Source of the DNA: Pseudomonas sp. MWU16-30317
GTDB taxonomy: Bacteria > Pseudomonadota > Gammaproteobacteria > Pseudomonadales > Pseudomonadaceae
Direction of reading: 5' to 3'
DNA length: 64,000 nt
Assembly: GCF_020515695.1 (NCBI RefSeq)
Contig: NZ_JAIWJA010000002.1
Location: 310,001-374,000 of the forward strand
Positions 52,101 to 60,529 of the stretch are shown in pieces (position 1 is the first letter of the stretch; each line of letters starts with the position of its first letter). A model generated the notes under the pieces. The model had not been told where the DNA came from. It worked only from the letters and a program-made list of their open reading frames with translations, and did no database searches. Made by a program: the position numbers and the translations under genes.

Positions 52101-53682
52101 CGGTATCACCGAAAAAATGCCCGGACACCAAGTCGCCTCGATAGCGCTTGTCACTCTTGCTGTCCTTCAAGGCGACCGTGTCGATATCGACGCTGCGGGC
52201 CTTGATCGTCATGTCGGTGCGGCTTTCGAGCGAGCTGCCACTGAAGCGCAGTTTGCCGCCGCTTTGCAGGTCGATATCGCCACCGAGCAGCATGCTTTGC
52301 TCGGCGGTTTCCTCGATCGTCTCTTGGCGAGTGTCTTGGCGCCATAGGTGCTTGCGGTGGGCGCTTCGTTCATCCACGTGCTTGCGATCTATCGCCGCCT
52401 CGATCTGCAGATCACCGCCGGTTCTGACCTCCAAGTGGCCGTTAGCCCGCACGAAAGCACCGCGCACGATAGCGTTTTCGCCGACCTCCACCTTCATGTC
52501 TGCGGCGGCGGTGAACAGGCTGCCGAGCTGCTGGGTCTCGGTCGTGGTGCGATCGCGGTGATAGGTTTCGGTGGTCACGAACCAGGCTTTGTTTTTCCAG
52601 TTTTCGTTGTCCTTGGCAATGGTTTCGCGGGTCGCCGCGTCCAGATAGAGGTTCTTGCGGGTGCGCACATTGATGTGGCTACCTGAGGCATCCAGCGCGC
52701 TCAGGTGCATATCGCCCTCACTGCGCAGGTCCAGGCGGCCGGCGCCTGCATCGAGGCGGGTGAGTTTTATGTGATTGGCGTCGCGTCTGTCCCCGCTGAG
52801 ATGCAGCTCACCGGCCGAATGCACCTGCACGCCGTCGCCAGCCTCGATCTGCGGTGAGGCAAGCCGTACGCCGGCGCCCTGCGCGGTGCTGACGATACGA
52901 ATGCGCCCCGCACGCATGGCACCGAACAGGCTGGCGTCGTAACGTTGCTCGGCCTGGCTGCGCTGGGCGGTCTCGACGATTTCTCCATCGTCATAGCGAA
53001 GGCGGTTGTTGCCGGCAATGATGTCCAGCTGGCCCTGGTTGGTCAGATCTCCGGTGGTCTCGATGCGCGGCGCAATCAAGCTGATGCTGCCCTGAGGGTT
53101 CTGCAGGCCTTCGGGGCCCACTTCCAGCAGGCCGTCACCGCGCAAGCTGTCGAGGTAGACGCCGCCGGTGCCGTCGATATCCGGTCGCCCGACCAGAAAC
53201 GAGGCGCGCGGCGCGTTGATGAATCCCCCGCCGTTGACGTAGATGCCATTGGGGTTGGCAAGCACATAGTCGGCGGCCTGGCCGAAAATCTCCTGGGTGC
53301 CGAGGATACGTGACTGTTCCTGGCCAATGACATAGTTGAAGATCATGTCGGCGGCGCGCCCTTGATACTGCGGGTTCGCCGCCAGGTAGCCGGCGAGCTG
53401 CGACTCCCCGGCGCTGAGGGAATTGTTGATGACCACGCCCTCCCTGGCGACGTTGTAGAGCTCGAAGAAGTTGACCGAGTCGCCATTGGCGTTGGGCGCC
53501 ACTGGGGTGATCACGGTGGCGGATCCATTGGGATCCACCCCGGCGATGGCGCCGTTGGGGCCGGGCGCCGGCTGGATACCGTCTTGTGCGCTGGCCAGCG
53601 CCGGGGCCAGCAGCAGGCTGGCGATGATCCAGCGCAGGGGATCGTGACGCAGGCGAAACAGGGGAAGAGGCAGGGGGATCAT
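49120..53682 (-). CDS. Two-partner secretion exoprotein (TpsA, filamentous-hemagglutinin type) without a visible toxin end
   Basis: A 1520-residue exoprotein secreted by the TpsB encoded just upstream. A signal peptide (about 1-32) is followed by the TPS secretion domain (about 33-270) with NPNGI at 143-147. The rest is a long beta-helix of FHA-type repeats (motifs like GGDIDLQSGGKLRFSG and AGDELVVDSSRLKTRDG). CdiA toxins of Pseudomonas are usually 3000 residues or more and end with a pretoxin domain and a VENN-type motif; none is seen here, and no immunity gene follows. The protein ends after a polar tail. It could be an adhesin or a CdiA that lost its toxin. The ATG at 53682 gives the signal peptide; ribosome-binding site weak. 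Confidence 0.85.
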   Translation of the reverse strand: MIPLPLPLFRLRHDPLRWIIASLLLAPALASAQDGIQPAPGPNGAIAGVDPNGSATVITPVAPNANGDSVNFFELYNVAREGVVINNSLSAGESQLAGYLAANPQYQGRAADMIFNYVIGQEQSRILGTQEIFGQAADYVLANPNGIYVNGGGFINAPRASFLVGRPDIDGTGGVYLDSLRGDGLLEVGPEGLQNPQGSISLIAPRIETTGDLTNQGQLDIIAGNNRLRYDDGEIVETAQRSQAEQRYDASLFGAMRAGRIRIVSTAQGAGVRLASPQIEAGDGVQVHSAGELHLSGDRRDANHIKLTRLDAGAGRLDLRSEGDMHLSALDASGSHINVRTRKNLYLDAATRETIAKDNENWKNKAWFVTTETYHRDRTTTETQQLGSLFTAAADMKVEVGENAIVRGAFVRANGHLEVRTGGDLQIEAAIDRKHVDERSAHRKHLWRQDTRQETIEETAEQSMLLGGDIDLQSGGKLRFSGSSLESRTDMTIKARSVDIDTVALKDSKSDKRYRGDLVSGHFFGDTAKDGDQRVTHQGSTVEAGGKLIIDTERLAVRGSQVKGSEDALLISKQDGVFIESVENIRKVETSKDNSKVFGLFKDDRRHEREETLNKSSEVRAESNLQVVASQDIAVKGSTLIADGKVTIEAGGDVKIEPVKDRVVEKNTRTTHGYVASAGETKVAEDGKPGSKQFAGQVGWEKNTDSIHTVDERVQGSALEGNSLTLKAGDELVVDSSRLKTRDGDVEISGKAVKLLSTDAEHSSEQERTVSGGYVRVEGGIDRVGSASVGKYEHERVTKNSTQAAATELDINGTARIIADNGTGLVQKHGARIDVKGIYEEHAGTVDNQAVYDTTRETTDKVTLEGKAGLSIEYKDITRPIEKAVNGEEQTRLQQNGVEDAMDPPSLGIDIAAGYQKRKAEESTKTARGTQIKADVIDLHVPGTVTDVASQYEARKIQMIAQEHQMLAAANLQQKTLDRWNVEVAGRVDTVTGSDINAKLLSVGDSMNNASTQQVAVPGSLTGRQGITIQLGTNGIYEGTRINGGSGDVSIVSGGTLSAPQANDRQSVDEQSLGGFGQLKAGTTPGASKAASLLSKLDGKESHTQDAQARITQIDTTGKVRLKSEDDLRLEGTRIGSAQQPAASIDLQANGRVQVLPSTDTHEAKGSGMGGALQITASGNPTAGGKGGGLGGAFTTARVDEQAQTSHNAEFQGRDGITFASAAKADDAVHLQGLQATTQALQVDASNGGVLIESAQSSDHRDNIDMAVGAGANSKSNPAAPSADTSGVYGRVKLGLEQLDSTTHSNARLKADSLMINSADDTRLAGANLEAGNITGTVGGDLHVETRQDQVDGLAVNVDLKLSREKNPQGLVNGATSLAGPFGAKVQEAAGKRLSKIDPNITPSVGIDVVEQHRNTALQATALTATRNIDLQVQGNTTLTGASLTASSVELGDGAVKKTDLSGQDYRAEAGINGSNAPLDLVKGLKDSFGKDTENGVNLGLVRGGGHSETQQLKATVQQP

Positions 53683-53714
53683 TGGCGTTTCTCTAGTTAT
53701 TGTAGGTAGGGAGA

Positions 53715-55475
53715 TCACAGTTTCAGCGCCAGCTCCAGGCGCCAGAACCCCGGTGGCCGGGATGCGCCAGGCAGGTACAGTGCGTGCTGATAGCCAAGGT
53801 TCAAGCGGGTATGGCGGTTGACCAGCGCGATGCCGGCGCTGGCGCCGGCCATGCGCGCTACCGACGCAAACGGATCGCGGATAGCACGCTGCAAGGGATC
53901 GAGGCGCCGCCAGCCGACGTCCAGCCCTAGCTGTGGTTCGAGGGACCAGCCGGCGCCAAGTCCGTGTTTGAGGATCAGGGTGTTGTTCCAGCTGGCGGCG
54001 GTGCTGGCTGCCAGCGACAGGTCCTGCAGGCCGCGCACGGCGTACTGCTCGGTGAGCACCTGCTGCTCGGCGGGGGGGAGCGGGTCGCGGCTGTATTGCG
54101 CGGCCAGTTGACTGCGCCATTGCCACTGCTGGCCGGCCCAGGGGCGCTGCGTCAGGTAGCCCAGCGACATGCGCCATTTGGTGAATTGCCCGCGTGGCGA
54201 GTCGGGTAGCGCGCTGGGGTTGCCGCCTGATTTGCGTATCACGTCGCGGTGCTGGGCATCGCTGCGCCAGTCGCTCAGTCCGCGGCTGACGCCCAGGTAG
54301 GCGGTCCAGATGCCTTGCTGGTTCCATAGCAGATTCAAGCCCGCTTCGGCATTCAGCAGTCGCGGACTTTGCGGCTCCAGCAATTGTTCGCCGATCCACG
54401 CGTCGGTGCGCTTGCGGTCGATCCGCACGGTGGCGCTCAGCAACCGTTGCTGATCCCGCCACAGGCTGCGTTCAAGCCCCATGCCCAGGGCGGTATTGCT
54501 GCCGTGGCTGAGTCTGGTGCCCGCCAGCCCGACCACCGGCATCTGGTATTCGGATCCGTTGGCACTCAGGTTGAAGCTCCAGGCCTCGAACGGTATGGCG
54601 TAGTAAACACCCAGGATGCGACTCAAGGCTGGAGCATGGGCGAACGTCTGGCCGGCGCTGAGGTAGATGAAATCGTTAAGGTGCAACGGGCTGTCCAGGC
54701 TAACCGTCAGTTGTGCTTGATGCCGGCCGGTATCGGGTTTGCCGGCGTTGTTGAAGTTGGCGTTCAGGCTCCAGCGCGAGGGGCGGCTGAGGGGGCGGAT
54801 GACGATACGGCTGGCGCCCATAGCATCGCCGGGCTCGACGTCGGCGGTGAGGTCGAACGCCTGCAGTCGATTGAGTTGTTCCAGCCCGCGCTCCAGGTTT
54901 CGTAGCTGCAGCGGTTGCCCGAGCATGCCATTGAAGGCGCTGCGCAGTGACAAGGGCAGGCTTTGGTCGCTGACCTCGATCGACTCGACGAAGCCTTCGG
55001 TGATGTCGAGGCGCAGTGGCTCTCTATCGGCGGGGGGCAACGCCAACTGGGGACGGCTGGCGATATAACCTTTGTCGACATACAAGGCCGTGATGGCGGC
55101 GAGCAGGCGGTTGATCTGGTCGGTGTCGATGCACGCTGAAAGGTGCGGTGCGATAGCCTGGGTGATGTCTGCCTGGGCGATCAGGCGATTGCCGGTCAGG
55201 CGTATGCCGTCGACCCACCAGCAGCGTTGGCTGAAGGAGAAAGGGATGGCGGCCCGATTTGGCGGCGCCACCGAGGCGGGCCCCAGGAGGGGTGGCGGGC
55301 GCCTCATGCTGCGTAAACGCTGCCCGAGTTCGAGCTGTTCGCGCTGGCGCACCACACTCTGAGCGTCGATCAATGACTGTGCGGCCACTTGCGGGCTGAA
55401 TAGCAGGACGAGGGCCAGGGCGGTCATGACCCCTGCACGGAGCCTTACAGAGCGCTGTAGAAGCGTGGCGGTCAT
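53715..55475 (-). CDS. Two-partner secretion outer-membrane transporter (TpsB, FhaC/ShlB type)
   Basis: A 586-residue Omp85-superfamily pore that exports the TpsA. A signal peptide ends near residue 32 (VAA-QSLIDAQ). A plug helix and linker, POTRA domains (about 80-230; GIRLTGNRLIAQADI, then ITEGFVESIEV) and a 16-strand barrel follow, with the VRGL motif (YAVRGLQDLSL) and an aromatic-rich last strand ending LALKL. The tpsA gene starts 32 bases after its stop, in the usual B-A order. The barrel depends on the BAM complex. Confidence 0.92.
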   Translation of the reverse strand: MTATLLQRSVRLRAGVMTALALVLLFSPQVAAQSLIDAQSVVRQREQLELGQRLRSMRRPPPLLGPASVAPPNRAAIPFSFSQRCWWVDGIRLTGNRLIAQADITQAIAPHLSACIDTDQINRLLAAITALYVDKGYIASRPQLALPPADREPLRLDITEGFVESIEVSDQSLPLSLRSAFNGMLGQPLQLRNLERGLEQLNRLQAFDLTADVEPGDAMGASRIVIRPLSRPSRWSLNANFNNAGKPDTGRHQAQLTVSLDSPLHLNDFIYLSAGQTFAHAPALSRILGVYYAIPFEAWSFNLSANGSEYQMPVVGLAGTRLSHGSNTALGMGLERSLWRDQQRLLSATVRIDRKRTDAWIGEQLLEPQSPRLLNAEAGLNLLWNQQGIWTAYLGVSRGLSDWRSDAQHRDVIRKSGGNPSALPDSPRGQFTKWRMSLGYLTQRPWAGQQWQWRSQLAAQYSRDPLPPAEQQVLTEQYAVRGLQDLSLAASTAASWNNTLILKHGLGAGWSLEPQLGLDVGWRRLDPLQRAIRDPFASVARMAGASAGIALVNRHTRLNLGYQHALYLPGASRPPGFWRLELALKL

Positions 55476-55624
55476 GTGCCTTACCCGAATCTGATTGTTT
55501 CGGGCAACTCTACTGAGCGAGGCTATTTACGTCGGCCAGACGAGTCCTACAAGGGTGTCAGGGGAGGCTGAGCAGTGTGTGGGGTATTTCCTACAGAGGT
55601 ACAAAACAGTTCAACGCGCAGGTA

Positions 55625-56347
55625 TCAGGGGCGAATCTCGATCATCGTGCCGTCCTTGACCAGCGACCAGACCTCGCGCATGTCGGCGTTGTTCATGGCG
55701 ATGCAGCCGTCGGTCCAATCCAGGGAGGCGAAGTACCATTCCGGGTAGTCGTCGCTGATCGGCGTGCCGTGGATCATGATCATGCCGCCTGGAGGGGTGC
55801 CTTCACGGCGCGCACGGGCGGCGTCATCGATATTGGGGTAGGACACGTGCATGGCCAGGTTGTAGCGGTCGCTGGTCTTGCGCCAGTCGAGCCAGTAGAA
55901 GCCCTCGGGGGTGCGGCGGTCGCCCTCGGCCAGCTTGGGCCCGCGGGGCTGCTTGCCCAGGGAAATCTTGTAGGCCTTGACCGGCTCGCCATGGCTTATG
56001 AGCTCCAGGCGGTGGGCGGATTTGATCACCAGCACCTTGTCGATGGCGATATTGGCCAGGGTGCGGGCAGGGCTGGCAGGCGCTGGAAGGGTGGTTGTCG
56101 GGGCAAAGGCGACCGAGGGCACTGGTGCTTTCAAGTTCGGTGCCCAAGCCGCTGCGCCGGGGGGCGTCGGCTTAGCGGCGTTGGCTGCCGGGGTGACGGT
56201 TTGCGCTCGCGACGAGGGTGCCGCGCTCGGTGCGACGGGCGCAGGCGCCGATACCGCGGCGATGGGCCGCTTGATTACCGTAACGGTGAGCTCTGCGCAG
56301 GCAAACGCCGGAAGAGACAGGCAAAGCAAGGCAAGCAACCAGCGCAT
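55625..56347 (-). CDS. L,D-transpeptidase (YkuD family)
   Basis: A 240-residue periplasmic enzyme that makes 3-3 cross-links or attaches proteins to peptidoglycan. A signal peptide ends near residue 18. A Pro/Ala-rich linker (about 35-95) is followed by the YkuD domain, with the catalytic His193 (MIHGTP) and Cys215 (TDGCIAMNN). The canonical HGT...SxGC motif reads SLDWTDGC here, a common variant. Downstream is the TPS locus, transcribed the same way, but the 149-base gap argues for a separate unit. Confidence 0.88.
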   Translation of the reverse strand: MRWLLALLCLSLPAFACAELTVTVIKRPIAAVSAPAPVAPSAAPSSRAQTVTPAANAAKPTPPGAAAWAPNLKAPVPSVAFAPTTTLPAPASPARTLANIAIDKVLVIKSAHRLELISHGEPVKAYKISLGKQPRGPKLAEGDRRTPEGFYWLDWRKTSDRYNLAMHVSYPNIDDAARARREGTPPGGMIMIHGTPISDDYPEWYFASLDWTDGCIAMNNADMREVWSLVKDGTMIEIRP

Positions 56348-56384
56348 TTAACGACATCCTGAATGAATACGCGCCCGCCGGGCG

Positions 56385-56945
56385 TCAGGTAGGGCTGCCC
56401 GGCAACGGGGCGAGCAGAGGGGGCAATGATTCGTTTCGAACCGGATAGTGATCCCTCAGCCGGTCAGCGAAGTAGCATTCTAGGGTACGTCCGACCGTTG
56501 GAAAAGCCAGATCCGACCAAGGTATTTCGCTTTCCTTGAACAGCCGGGTTTCGAGGCTTTCGCTCCCCACGGCGAAATCCAGATCGGCCAGCGTGGCGCG
56601 GAAGAACACATGTACCTGGCTGATGTGCGGCAGGTCGAACAGGGTGTAGAGCGCCAAGTCGTGCACGCGGGCGCAGGCTTCTTCGTCGGTTTCCCGACAG
56701 GCGGCCTGCTCGAGGGTCTCGCCGTTCTCCATGAACCCTGCGGGCAAGGTCCAGAACCCGTAGCGTGGCTCGATGGCGCGCCGACACAAGAGCACCTGAT
56801 CGCCCCAGATCGGCAGGCAACCAGCGACTATATTGGGGTTCTGATAATGGATGCAGTGGCAGTGCTCACAGACAAAGCGCAGCCGGTTGTCGCCTTCGGG
56901 CACCAACTGGCTGACGGGATGGGCGCACTGGCTGCAGAATTTCAT
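56385..56945 (-). CDS. Nudix hydrolase with N-terminal zinc ribbon
   Basis: A 186-residue protein. The N-terminus has a four-cysteine zinc ribbon (CSQC at residues 4-7 and CEHCHC near 30), then a Nudix domain with the box GX5EX7REXXEE starting GFMENGETLEQ. This layout is found in NudC-like and ADP-ribose pyrophosphatase relatives. The substrate is probably a nucleoside diphosphate derivative but cannot be told. The ATG at 56945 is chosen since GGAGG lies upstream and it gives the zinc ribbon at the N-terminus. It diverges from another Nudix gene. Confidence 0.85.
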   Translation of the reverse strand: MKFCSQCAHPVSQLVPEGDNRLRFVCEHCHCIHYQNPNIVAGCLPIWGDQVLLCRRAIEPRYGFWTLPAGFMENGETLEQAACRETDEEACARVHDLALYTLFDLPHISQVHVFFRATLADLDFAVGSESLETRLFKESEIPWSDLAFPTVGRTLECYFADRLRDHYPVRNESLPPLLAPLPGSPT

Positions 56946-57136
56946 GGAAGGCCTCCTGATCGATGGGCCTATCTTGGTGCTTGCCGGGGTTTGCTGGCAA
57001 GCCACGCAAGCGAAGTGGCCAACAGCTTCAGTGCATATCTGCGCTCCTCTCACCGCAGCGCGGACCCATAAACAGCACTTGGGCGGCGCGTCGCTTTGGT
57101 GCATCATGCAGGGCAAGCAACGCATTGAGAGAAGCC

Positions 57137-57736
57137 ATGCTGGACGAGCTACTTCGCCGTGTAAGCAGCCATACGCCGCGCACCCTGGAGACGGATCAGC
57201 GTTTTCCCGAGGCCGCCGTTTTATTGCCCATCACTCGTGGGGATACGCCCGAACTGGTACTCACCCTGCGCGCCAAGGGGCTGTCGACCCATGGCGGCGA
57301 AGTCGCCTTTCCCGGTGGGCGCCGCGATCCCGAAGACCCTGACCTCATGTACACCGCCCTGCGCGAAGCCGAAGAGGAAATCGGCCTGCCGCCCGGCCTG
57401 GTGGAAATCGTCGGGCCACTGAGCCCGCTGGTGTCCAAGCACGGCATCAAGGTCACGCCTTTCGTGGGGATCATTCCCGACTTTGTCGAATATCGCGCCA
57501 ATGACGCAGAAATTGCCGCGGTCTTCAGCGTGCCGCTGGAGTTTTTTCGCCAGGACCCGCGCGAGCACACTCATCGTATCGATTACGCCGGCCAGAGCTG
57601 GTATGTGCCCAGTTACCGTTACGACGGCTACAAGATCTGGGGGCTGTCGGCGATCATGATCGTCGAGTTGATGAACCTGCTGTATGACGCCAATATCAGC
57701 CTGCATCGTCCGCCCGCGCACTTCACGCCGGTCTGA
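57137..57736 (+). CDS. CoA pyrophosphatase, Nudix family (NudL-like)
   Basis: A 199-residue Nudix hydrolase of the CoA-diphosphatase subgroup. The UPF0035 motif (LLPITR) lies before the Nudix box, which runs FPGGRRDPEDPDLMYTALRE then AEEEIGL. This pair of motifs is the mark of enzymes that cut CoA and its derivatives to 4'-phosphopantetheine and 3',5'-ADP. The ATG at 57137 gives MLDELLRRVSSHTPR. It is the first of a compact group with the next two genes. Confidence 0.87.
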   Translation: MLDELLRRVSSHTPRTLETDQRFPEAAVLLPITRGDTPELVLTLRAKGLSTHGGEVAFPGGRRDPEDPDLMYTALREAEEEIGLPPGLVEIVGPLSPLVSKHGIKVTPFVGIIPDFVEYRANDAEIAAVFSVPLEFFRQDPREHTHRIDYAGQSWYVPSYRYDGYKIWGLSAIMIVELMNLLYDANISLHRPPAHFTPV

Positions 57737-57760
57737 CCCCGCGACCGAGGAATCTTTTCC

Positions 57761-58288
57761 ATGATCTACCGCCTGGGCGATGACGCGCCCGATCTTGATC
57801 CCAGCAGCTGGACTGCGCCCAGTGCCACACTGATCGGCAAGGTGCGCCTGCAGGCCGGCGCCAGCGTGTGGTTTGGCGCCGTGCTGCGCGGTGACAACGA
57901 GCTGATCGATATCGGCGTGAACAGCAATGTGCAGGATGGCACCGTGATGCACACCGATGCGGGCGTGCCACTGACCATCGGCACCGGCGTGACCATTGGC
58001 CACAACGCCATGCTGCATGGTTGCACGGTGGGCGACTACAGCCTGATCGGCATCAACGCTGTCATCCTCAATGGCGCAAAAATCGGCAAGCATTGCATCA
58101 TCGGCGCCAATTCGCTGATCGCCGAAGGCAAGGAAATCCCCGATGGCTCGTTGGTGATGGGCTCCCCGGGCAAGGTCGTGCGCGAGTTGACCGAGGTCCA
58201 GAAGCAAGGCCTGCGGGCGTCCGCCCAGCATTATGTCGACAATGCCCGGCGCTATGCGCGGGATCTCAACCCCGTGGACCCAGCATGA
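57761..58288 (+). CDS. Gamma-carbonic-anhydrase family hexapeptide protein
   Basis: A 175-residue left-handed beta-helix protein of the YrdA/PaaY type. The three zinc-binding histidines are His64 (TVMHTD), His81 and His86 (GHNAMLHG). Carbonic anhydrase activity is demonstrated for some relatives and thioesterase activity for PaaY. The gene lies 24 bases after the CoA pyrophosphatase and overlaps the next gene by four bases (ATGA). Confidence 0.88.
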   Translation: MIYRLGDDAPDLDPSSWTAPSATLIGKVRLQAGASVWFGAVLRGDNELIDIGVNSNVQDGTVMHTDAGVPLTIGTGVTIGHNAMLHGCTVGDYSLIGINAVILNGAKIGKHCIIGANSLIAEGKEIPDGSLVMGSPGKVVRELTEVQKQGLRASAQHYVDNARRYARDLNPVDPA

Positions 58289-58485
58289 GCACTGAACGCG
58301 AACGCCCGGTGGCATCGCCCTGCATCAGCGTCTGCGCGCTGGATGACCACGACATGTGCACCGGTTGCCAGCGCACCGCGGCGGAGATCACCCGTTGGGG
58401 GCGCATGGACAACAACGAGCGGCGTGCAGTATTGGCTCAGTGCCACGAGCGGGCGAGGACGCAGGGGTTGCTGTTCAGTCAGTGA
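58285..58485 (+). CDS. DUF1289 four-cysteine protein
   Basis: A 66-residue protein with Cys13, Cys17, Cys25 and Cys28 ([11 protein letters not shown] then MCTGCQRT), followed by [17 protein letters not shown]. This is the DUF1289/YdhL family, which probably binds a metal or an iron-sulfur cluster. It overlaps the gamma-carbonic-anhydrase gene. Function unknown. Confidence 0.88.
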   Translation: MSTERERPVASPCISVCALDDHDMCTGCQRTAAEITRWGRMDNNERRAVLAQCHERARTQGLLFSQ

Positions 58486-58511
58486 CATCGGTGTGGAACG
58501 GGCCGTCCCTG

Positions 58512-58576
58512 TCGCGGGCAAGCCTTGTTCCCACAGTAGCGAGTCGTGCACCGGTGGGAGCAAGGCTTGCCCGCGA
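58512..58576. repeat. REP palindrome
   Basis: TCGCGGGCAAGCCTTGTTCC then CAC faces GTGGGAGCAAGGCTTGCCCG then CGA. One mismatch in 23 bp; the spacer is about 19 bases. Confidence 0.88.
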
Positions 58577-58622
58577 TGAGGCCCTGGAGTCGAGCACAGG
58601 TGTAAACTGGATACCTTTCTCT

Positions 58623-59108
58623 ATGCCTGCCCACAATCCCATGCCCTTCCTGATCGCCTACATCGCCAGCGTCGTGCTGATCAACTACGCTTTTTCTGCT
58701 GCGCCGCACCTGGATGTCATCTGGTCGGCATGGGGCGGGCTGGTGTTCATCCTGCGCGACATGGTCCAGACCCGCTTCGGTCATGGCACCCTCTTGGCGA
58801 TGCTGGCGGCCCTGGTGCTGTCCTACATCACTTCCGATCCGGCCATCGCCCTGGCTAGCGCCACCGCGTTCGGCCTCTCGGAACTGATCGACTGGCTGGT
58901 GTTTTCCATCACCAAGCGGCCGTTGCATGACCGCTTGTGGCTGAGCTCGGCGCTGAGCATTCCGCTGGATACCTTCATCTTTTTCGGCATGATCGGCGCT
59001 CTTTTCCCCGCAGTGGTCGGCACGGCGCTGGTGTCCAAGTTCGCTGGGGTCAGCGTGGTGTGGATGATCATGCACTGGCGGGCACGGAAAAACCTCGCCC
59101 GGCGCTGA
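58623..59108 (+). CDS. VUT-family integral membrane protein (YhhQ-like)
   Basis: A 161-residue protein with about five hydrophobic helices. The VUT family includes YhhQ, a transporter of queuosine precursors; this shorter version retains the GLSELIDWLVFSITK and LSIPLDTFIFFGMIG segments of that family. Its substrate is therefore a guess. ATG at 58623 or 58641 could be the start; neither has a strong ribosome-binding site. No preQ1 riboswitch was recognised in the 46 bases before it, which follow the REP. Confidence 0.75.
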   Translation: MPAHNPMPFLIAYIASVVLINYAFSAAPHLDVIWSAWGGLVFILRDMVQTRFGHGTLLAMLAALVLSYITSDPAIALASATAFGLSELIDWLVFSITKRPLHDRLWLSSALSIPLDTFIFFGMIGALFPAVVGTALVSKFAGVSVVWMIMHWRARKNLARR

Positions 59109-59117
59109 ACAGTGGAT

Positions 59118-59145
59118 GCCCGGTCATGTAAAATGCCGGGCTTTA
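59118..59145 (+). terminator. Hairpin between the VUT gene and purT
   Basis: GCCCGG pairs with CCGGGC around a 12-base loop and is followed by TTTAT. A second GC-rich pair (CGGGTGGCTGCCCG) follows at once. It may end the VUT message. Confidence 0.5.
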
Positions 59146-59197
59146 TCGGGTGGCTGCCCGGCGCCCGCGATCCCTCCTTATTGTTCGAGGACCTGAA

Positions 59198-60379
59198 ATG
59201 ACCCGTATCGGAACCCCCCTGTCGCCCACCGCGACCCGCGTCTTGCTGTGTGGCTCTGGCGAGTTGGGCAAGGAAGTGGTGATCGAACTGCAACGCCTGG
59301 GCGTCGAGGTGATTGCCGTCGATCGCTATGCCGATGCGCCGGCCATGCAGGTCGCGCACCGCAGCCATGTTATCAATATGCTCGATGGCGACGCCCTGCG
59401 TGCGGTGATCGAGGCTGAGAAGCCCCACTACATCGTCCCGGAAATCGAGGCCATCGCCACCGCCACCCTGGTGGAGCTGGAGGCTGAAGGCTACACGGTG
59501 ATTCCGACCGCGCGGGCTACGCAGTTGACCATGAACCGTGAAGGCATCCGTCGCCTGGCCGCCGAAGAGCTGGACCTGCCGACCTCGCCGTATCACTTCG
59601 CCGATACCTTCGAAGACTACCGTGCCGCGGTGCTCGACCTGGGTTTTCCGTGCGTGGTCAAACCGGTCATGAGCTCCTCGGGCAAAGGCCAGAGCCTGCT
59701 CAAGGGTGAGGACGATATTCAAAAGGCATGGGACTACGCCCAGGAAGGCGGTCGCGCCGGCAAGGGCCGGGTGATCATCGAGGGTTTCATCGATTTCGAT
59801 TACGAGATCACCTTGCTGACCGTTCGCCACATCGGTGGCACCACCTTCTGCGCGCCGGTCGGCCATCGGCAGGAGAAGGGCGATTATCAGGAATCCTGGC
59901 AGCCACAGGCCATGAGCCCGGTGGCGCTGGCTGAATCCGAGCGCGTTGCACGGGCGGTGACCGAGGCCTTGGGCGGTCGCGGGCTGTTCGGTGTCGAGCT
60001 GTTCATCAAGGGCGATCAAGTGTGGTTCAGCGAAGTCTCGCCGCGCCCGCACGATACCGGCCTGGTCACCCTGATTTCTCAGGACCTGCCGCAGTTCGCG
60101 CTGCACGCCCGCGCCATTCTCGGCTTGCCGATCCCGGTGATCCGTCAGTTCGGGCCATCGGCTTCGGCGGTGATTCTGGTGGAAGGGCAGTCGACGCAGA
60201 CGGCCTTTGCCAACCTGGGGCAGGCGTTGAGCGAGCCGGATACGATGTTGCGTCTGTTCGGCAAGCCTGAAGTGAACGGCCAACGCCGCATGGGCGTGGC
60301 GCTGGCACGTGACGAGTCGATCGAAGCGGCACGTGCCAAGGCGACTCGCGCGGCTCAGGCGGTCAAGGTCGAGCTGTAA
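59198..60379 (+). CDS. purT: Formate-dependent GAR transformylase PurT
   Basis: A 393-residue ATP-grasp enzyme that formylates GAR using formate and ATP, replacing PurN when folate is short. The N-terminal [19 protein letters not shown] block, the [12 protein letters not shown] loop and the [27 protein letters not shown] metal-binding block (shown here in part by its core EVSPRPHD) are as expected. The ATG at 59198 has GAGG upstream. With purL and guaBA also in the window, several purine genes are present, but scattered rather than in one operon. Confidence 0.95.
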   Translation: MTRIGTPLSPTATRVLLCGSGELGKEVVIELQRLGVEVIAVDRYADAPAMQVAHRSHVINMLDGDALRAVIEAEKPHYIVPEIEAIATATLVELEAEGYTVIPTARATQLTMNREGIRRLAAEELDLPTSPYHFADTFEDYRAAVLDLGFPCVVKPVMSSSGKGQSLLKGEDDIQKAWDYAQEGGRAGKGRVIIEGFIDFDYEITLLTVRHIGGTTFCAPVGHRQEKGDYQESWQPQAMSPVALAESERVARAVTEALGGRGLFGVELFIKGDQVWFSEVSPRPHDTGLVTLISQDLPQFALHARAILGLPIPVIRQFGPSASAVILVEGQSTQTAFANLGQALSEPDTMLRLFGKPEVNGQRRMGVALARDESIEAARAKATRAAQAVKVEL

Positions 60380-60434
60380 GCCCTGCAATCGGCACCCTGA
60401 TGCGACGCTGAATGTGCGTCGCGTCGCCTGGCGC

Positions 60435-60512
60435 TTTCAAGGGCAAGCCTGGCTCCCACAGTGTATGACTCAACACCGGTCGATTCTGTAGGAGTCAAGC
60501 TTGCTCGCGAAG
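60435..60512. repeat. Degenerate REP inverted repeat
   Basis: TTCAAGGGCAAGCCTGGCTC then CCACAG faces CTGTAGGAGTCAAGCTTGCT then CGCGAAG. Arms pair with several mismatches, so this is an older copy. The rest of 60380-60529 holds only a GCGACGC/GCGTCGC hairpin near 60401. Confidence 0.65.
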
Positions 60513-60529
60513 AGGCCGGTGTGGCTGGC

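Noticed and set aside
53683..54462. In-frame extension upstream of tpsA that would add 260 residues
   Set aside because: It is an alternative frame of the tpsB gene on the same strand; the ATG at 53682 begins a proper signal peptide and TPS domain.
58577..58622. A preQ1 riboswitch before the VUT-family gene
   Set aside because: Only 46 bases lie between the REP and the ATG, and no preQ1 aptamer-like hairpin with an A-rich tail is seen.
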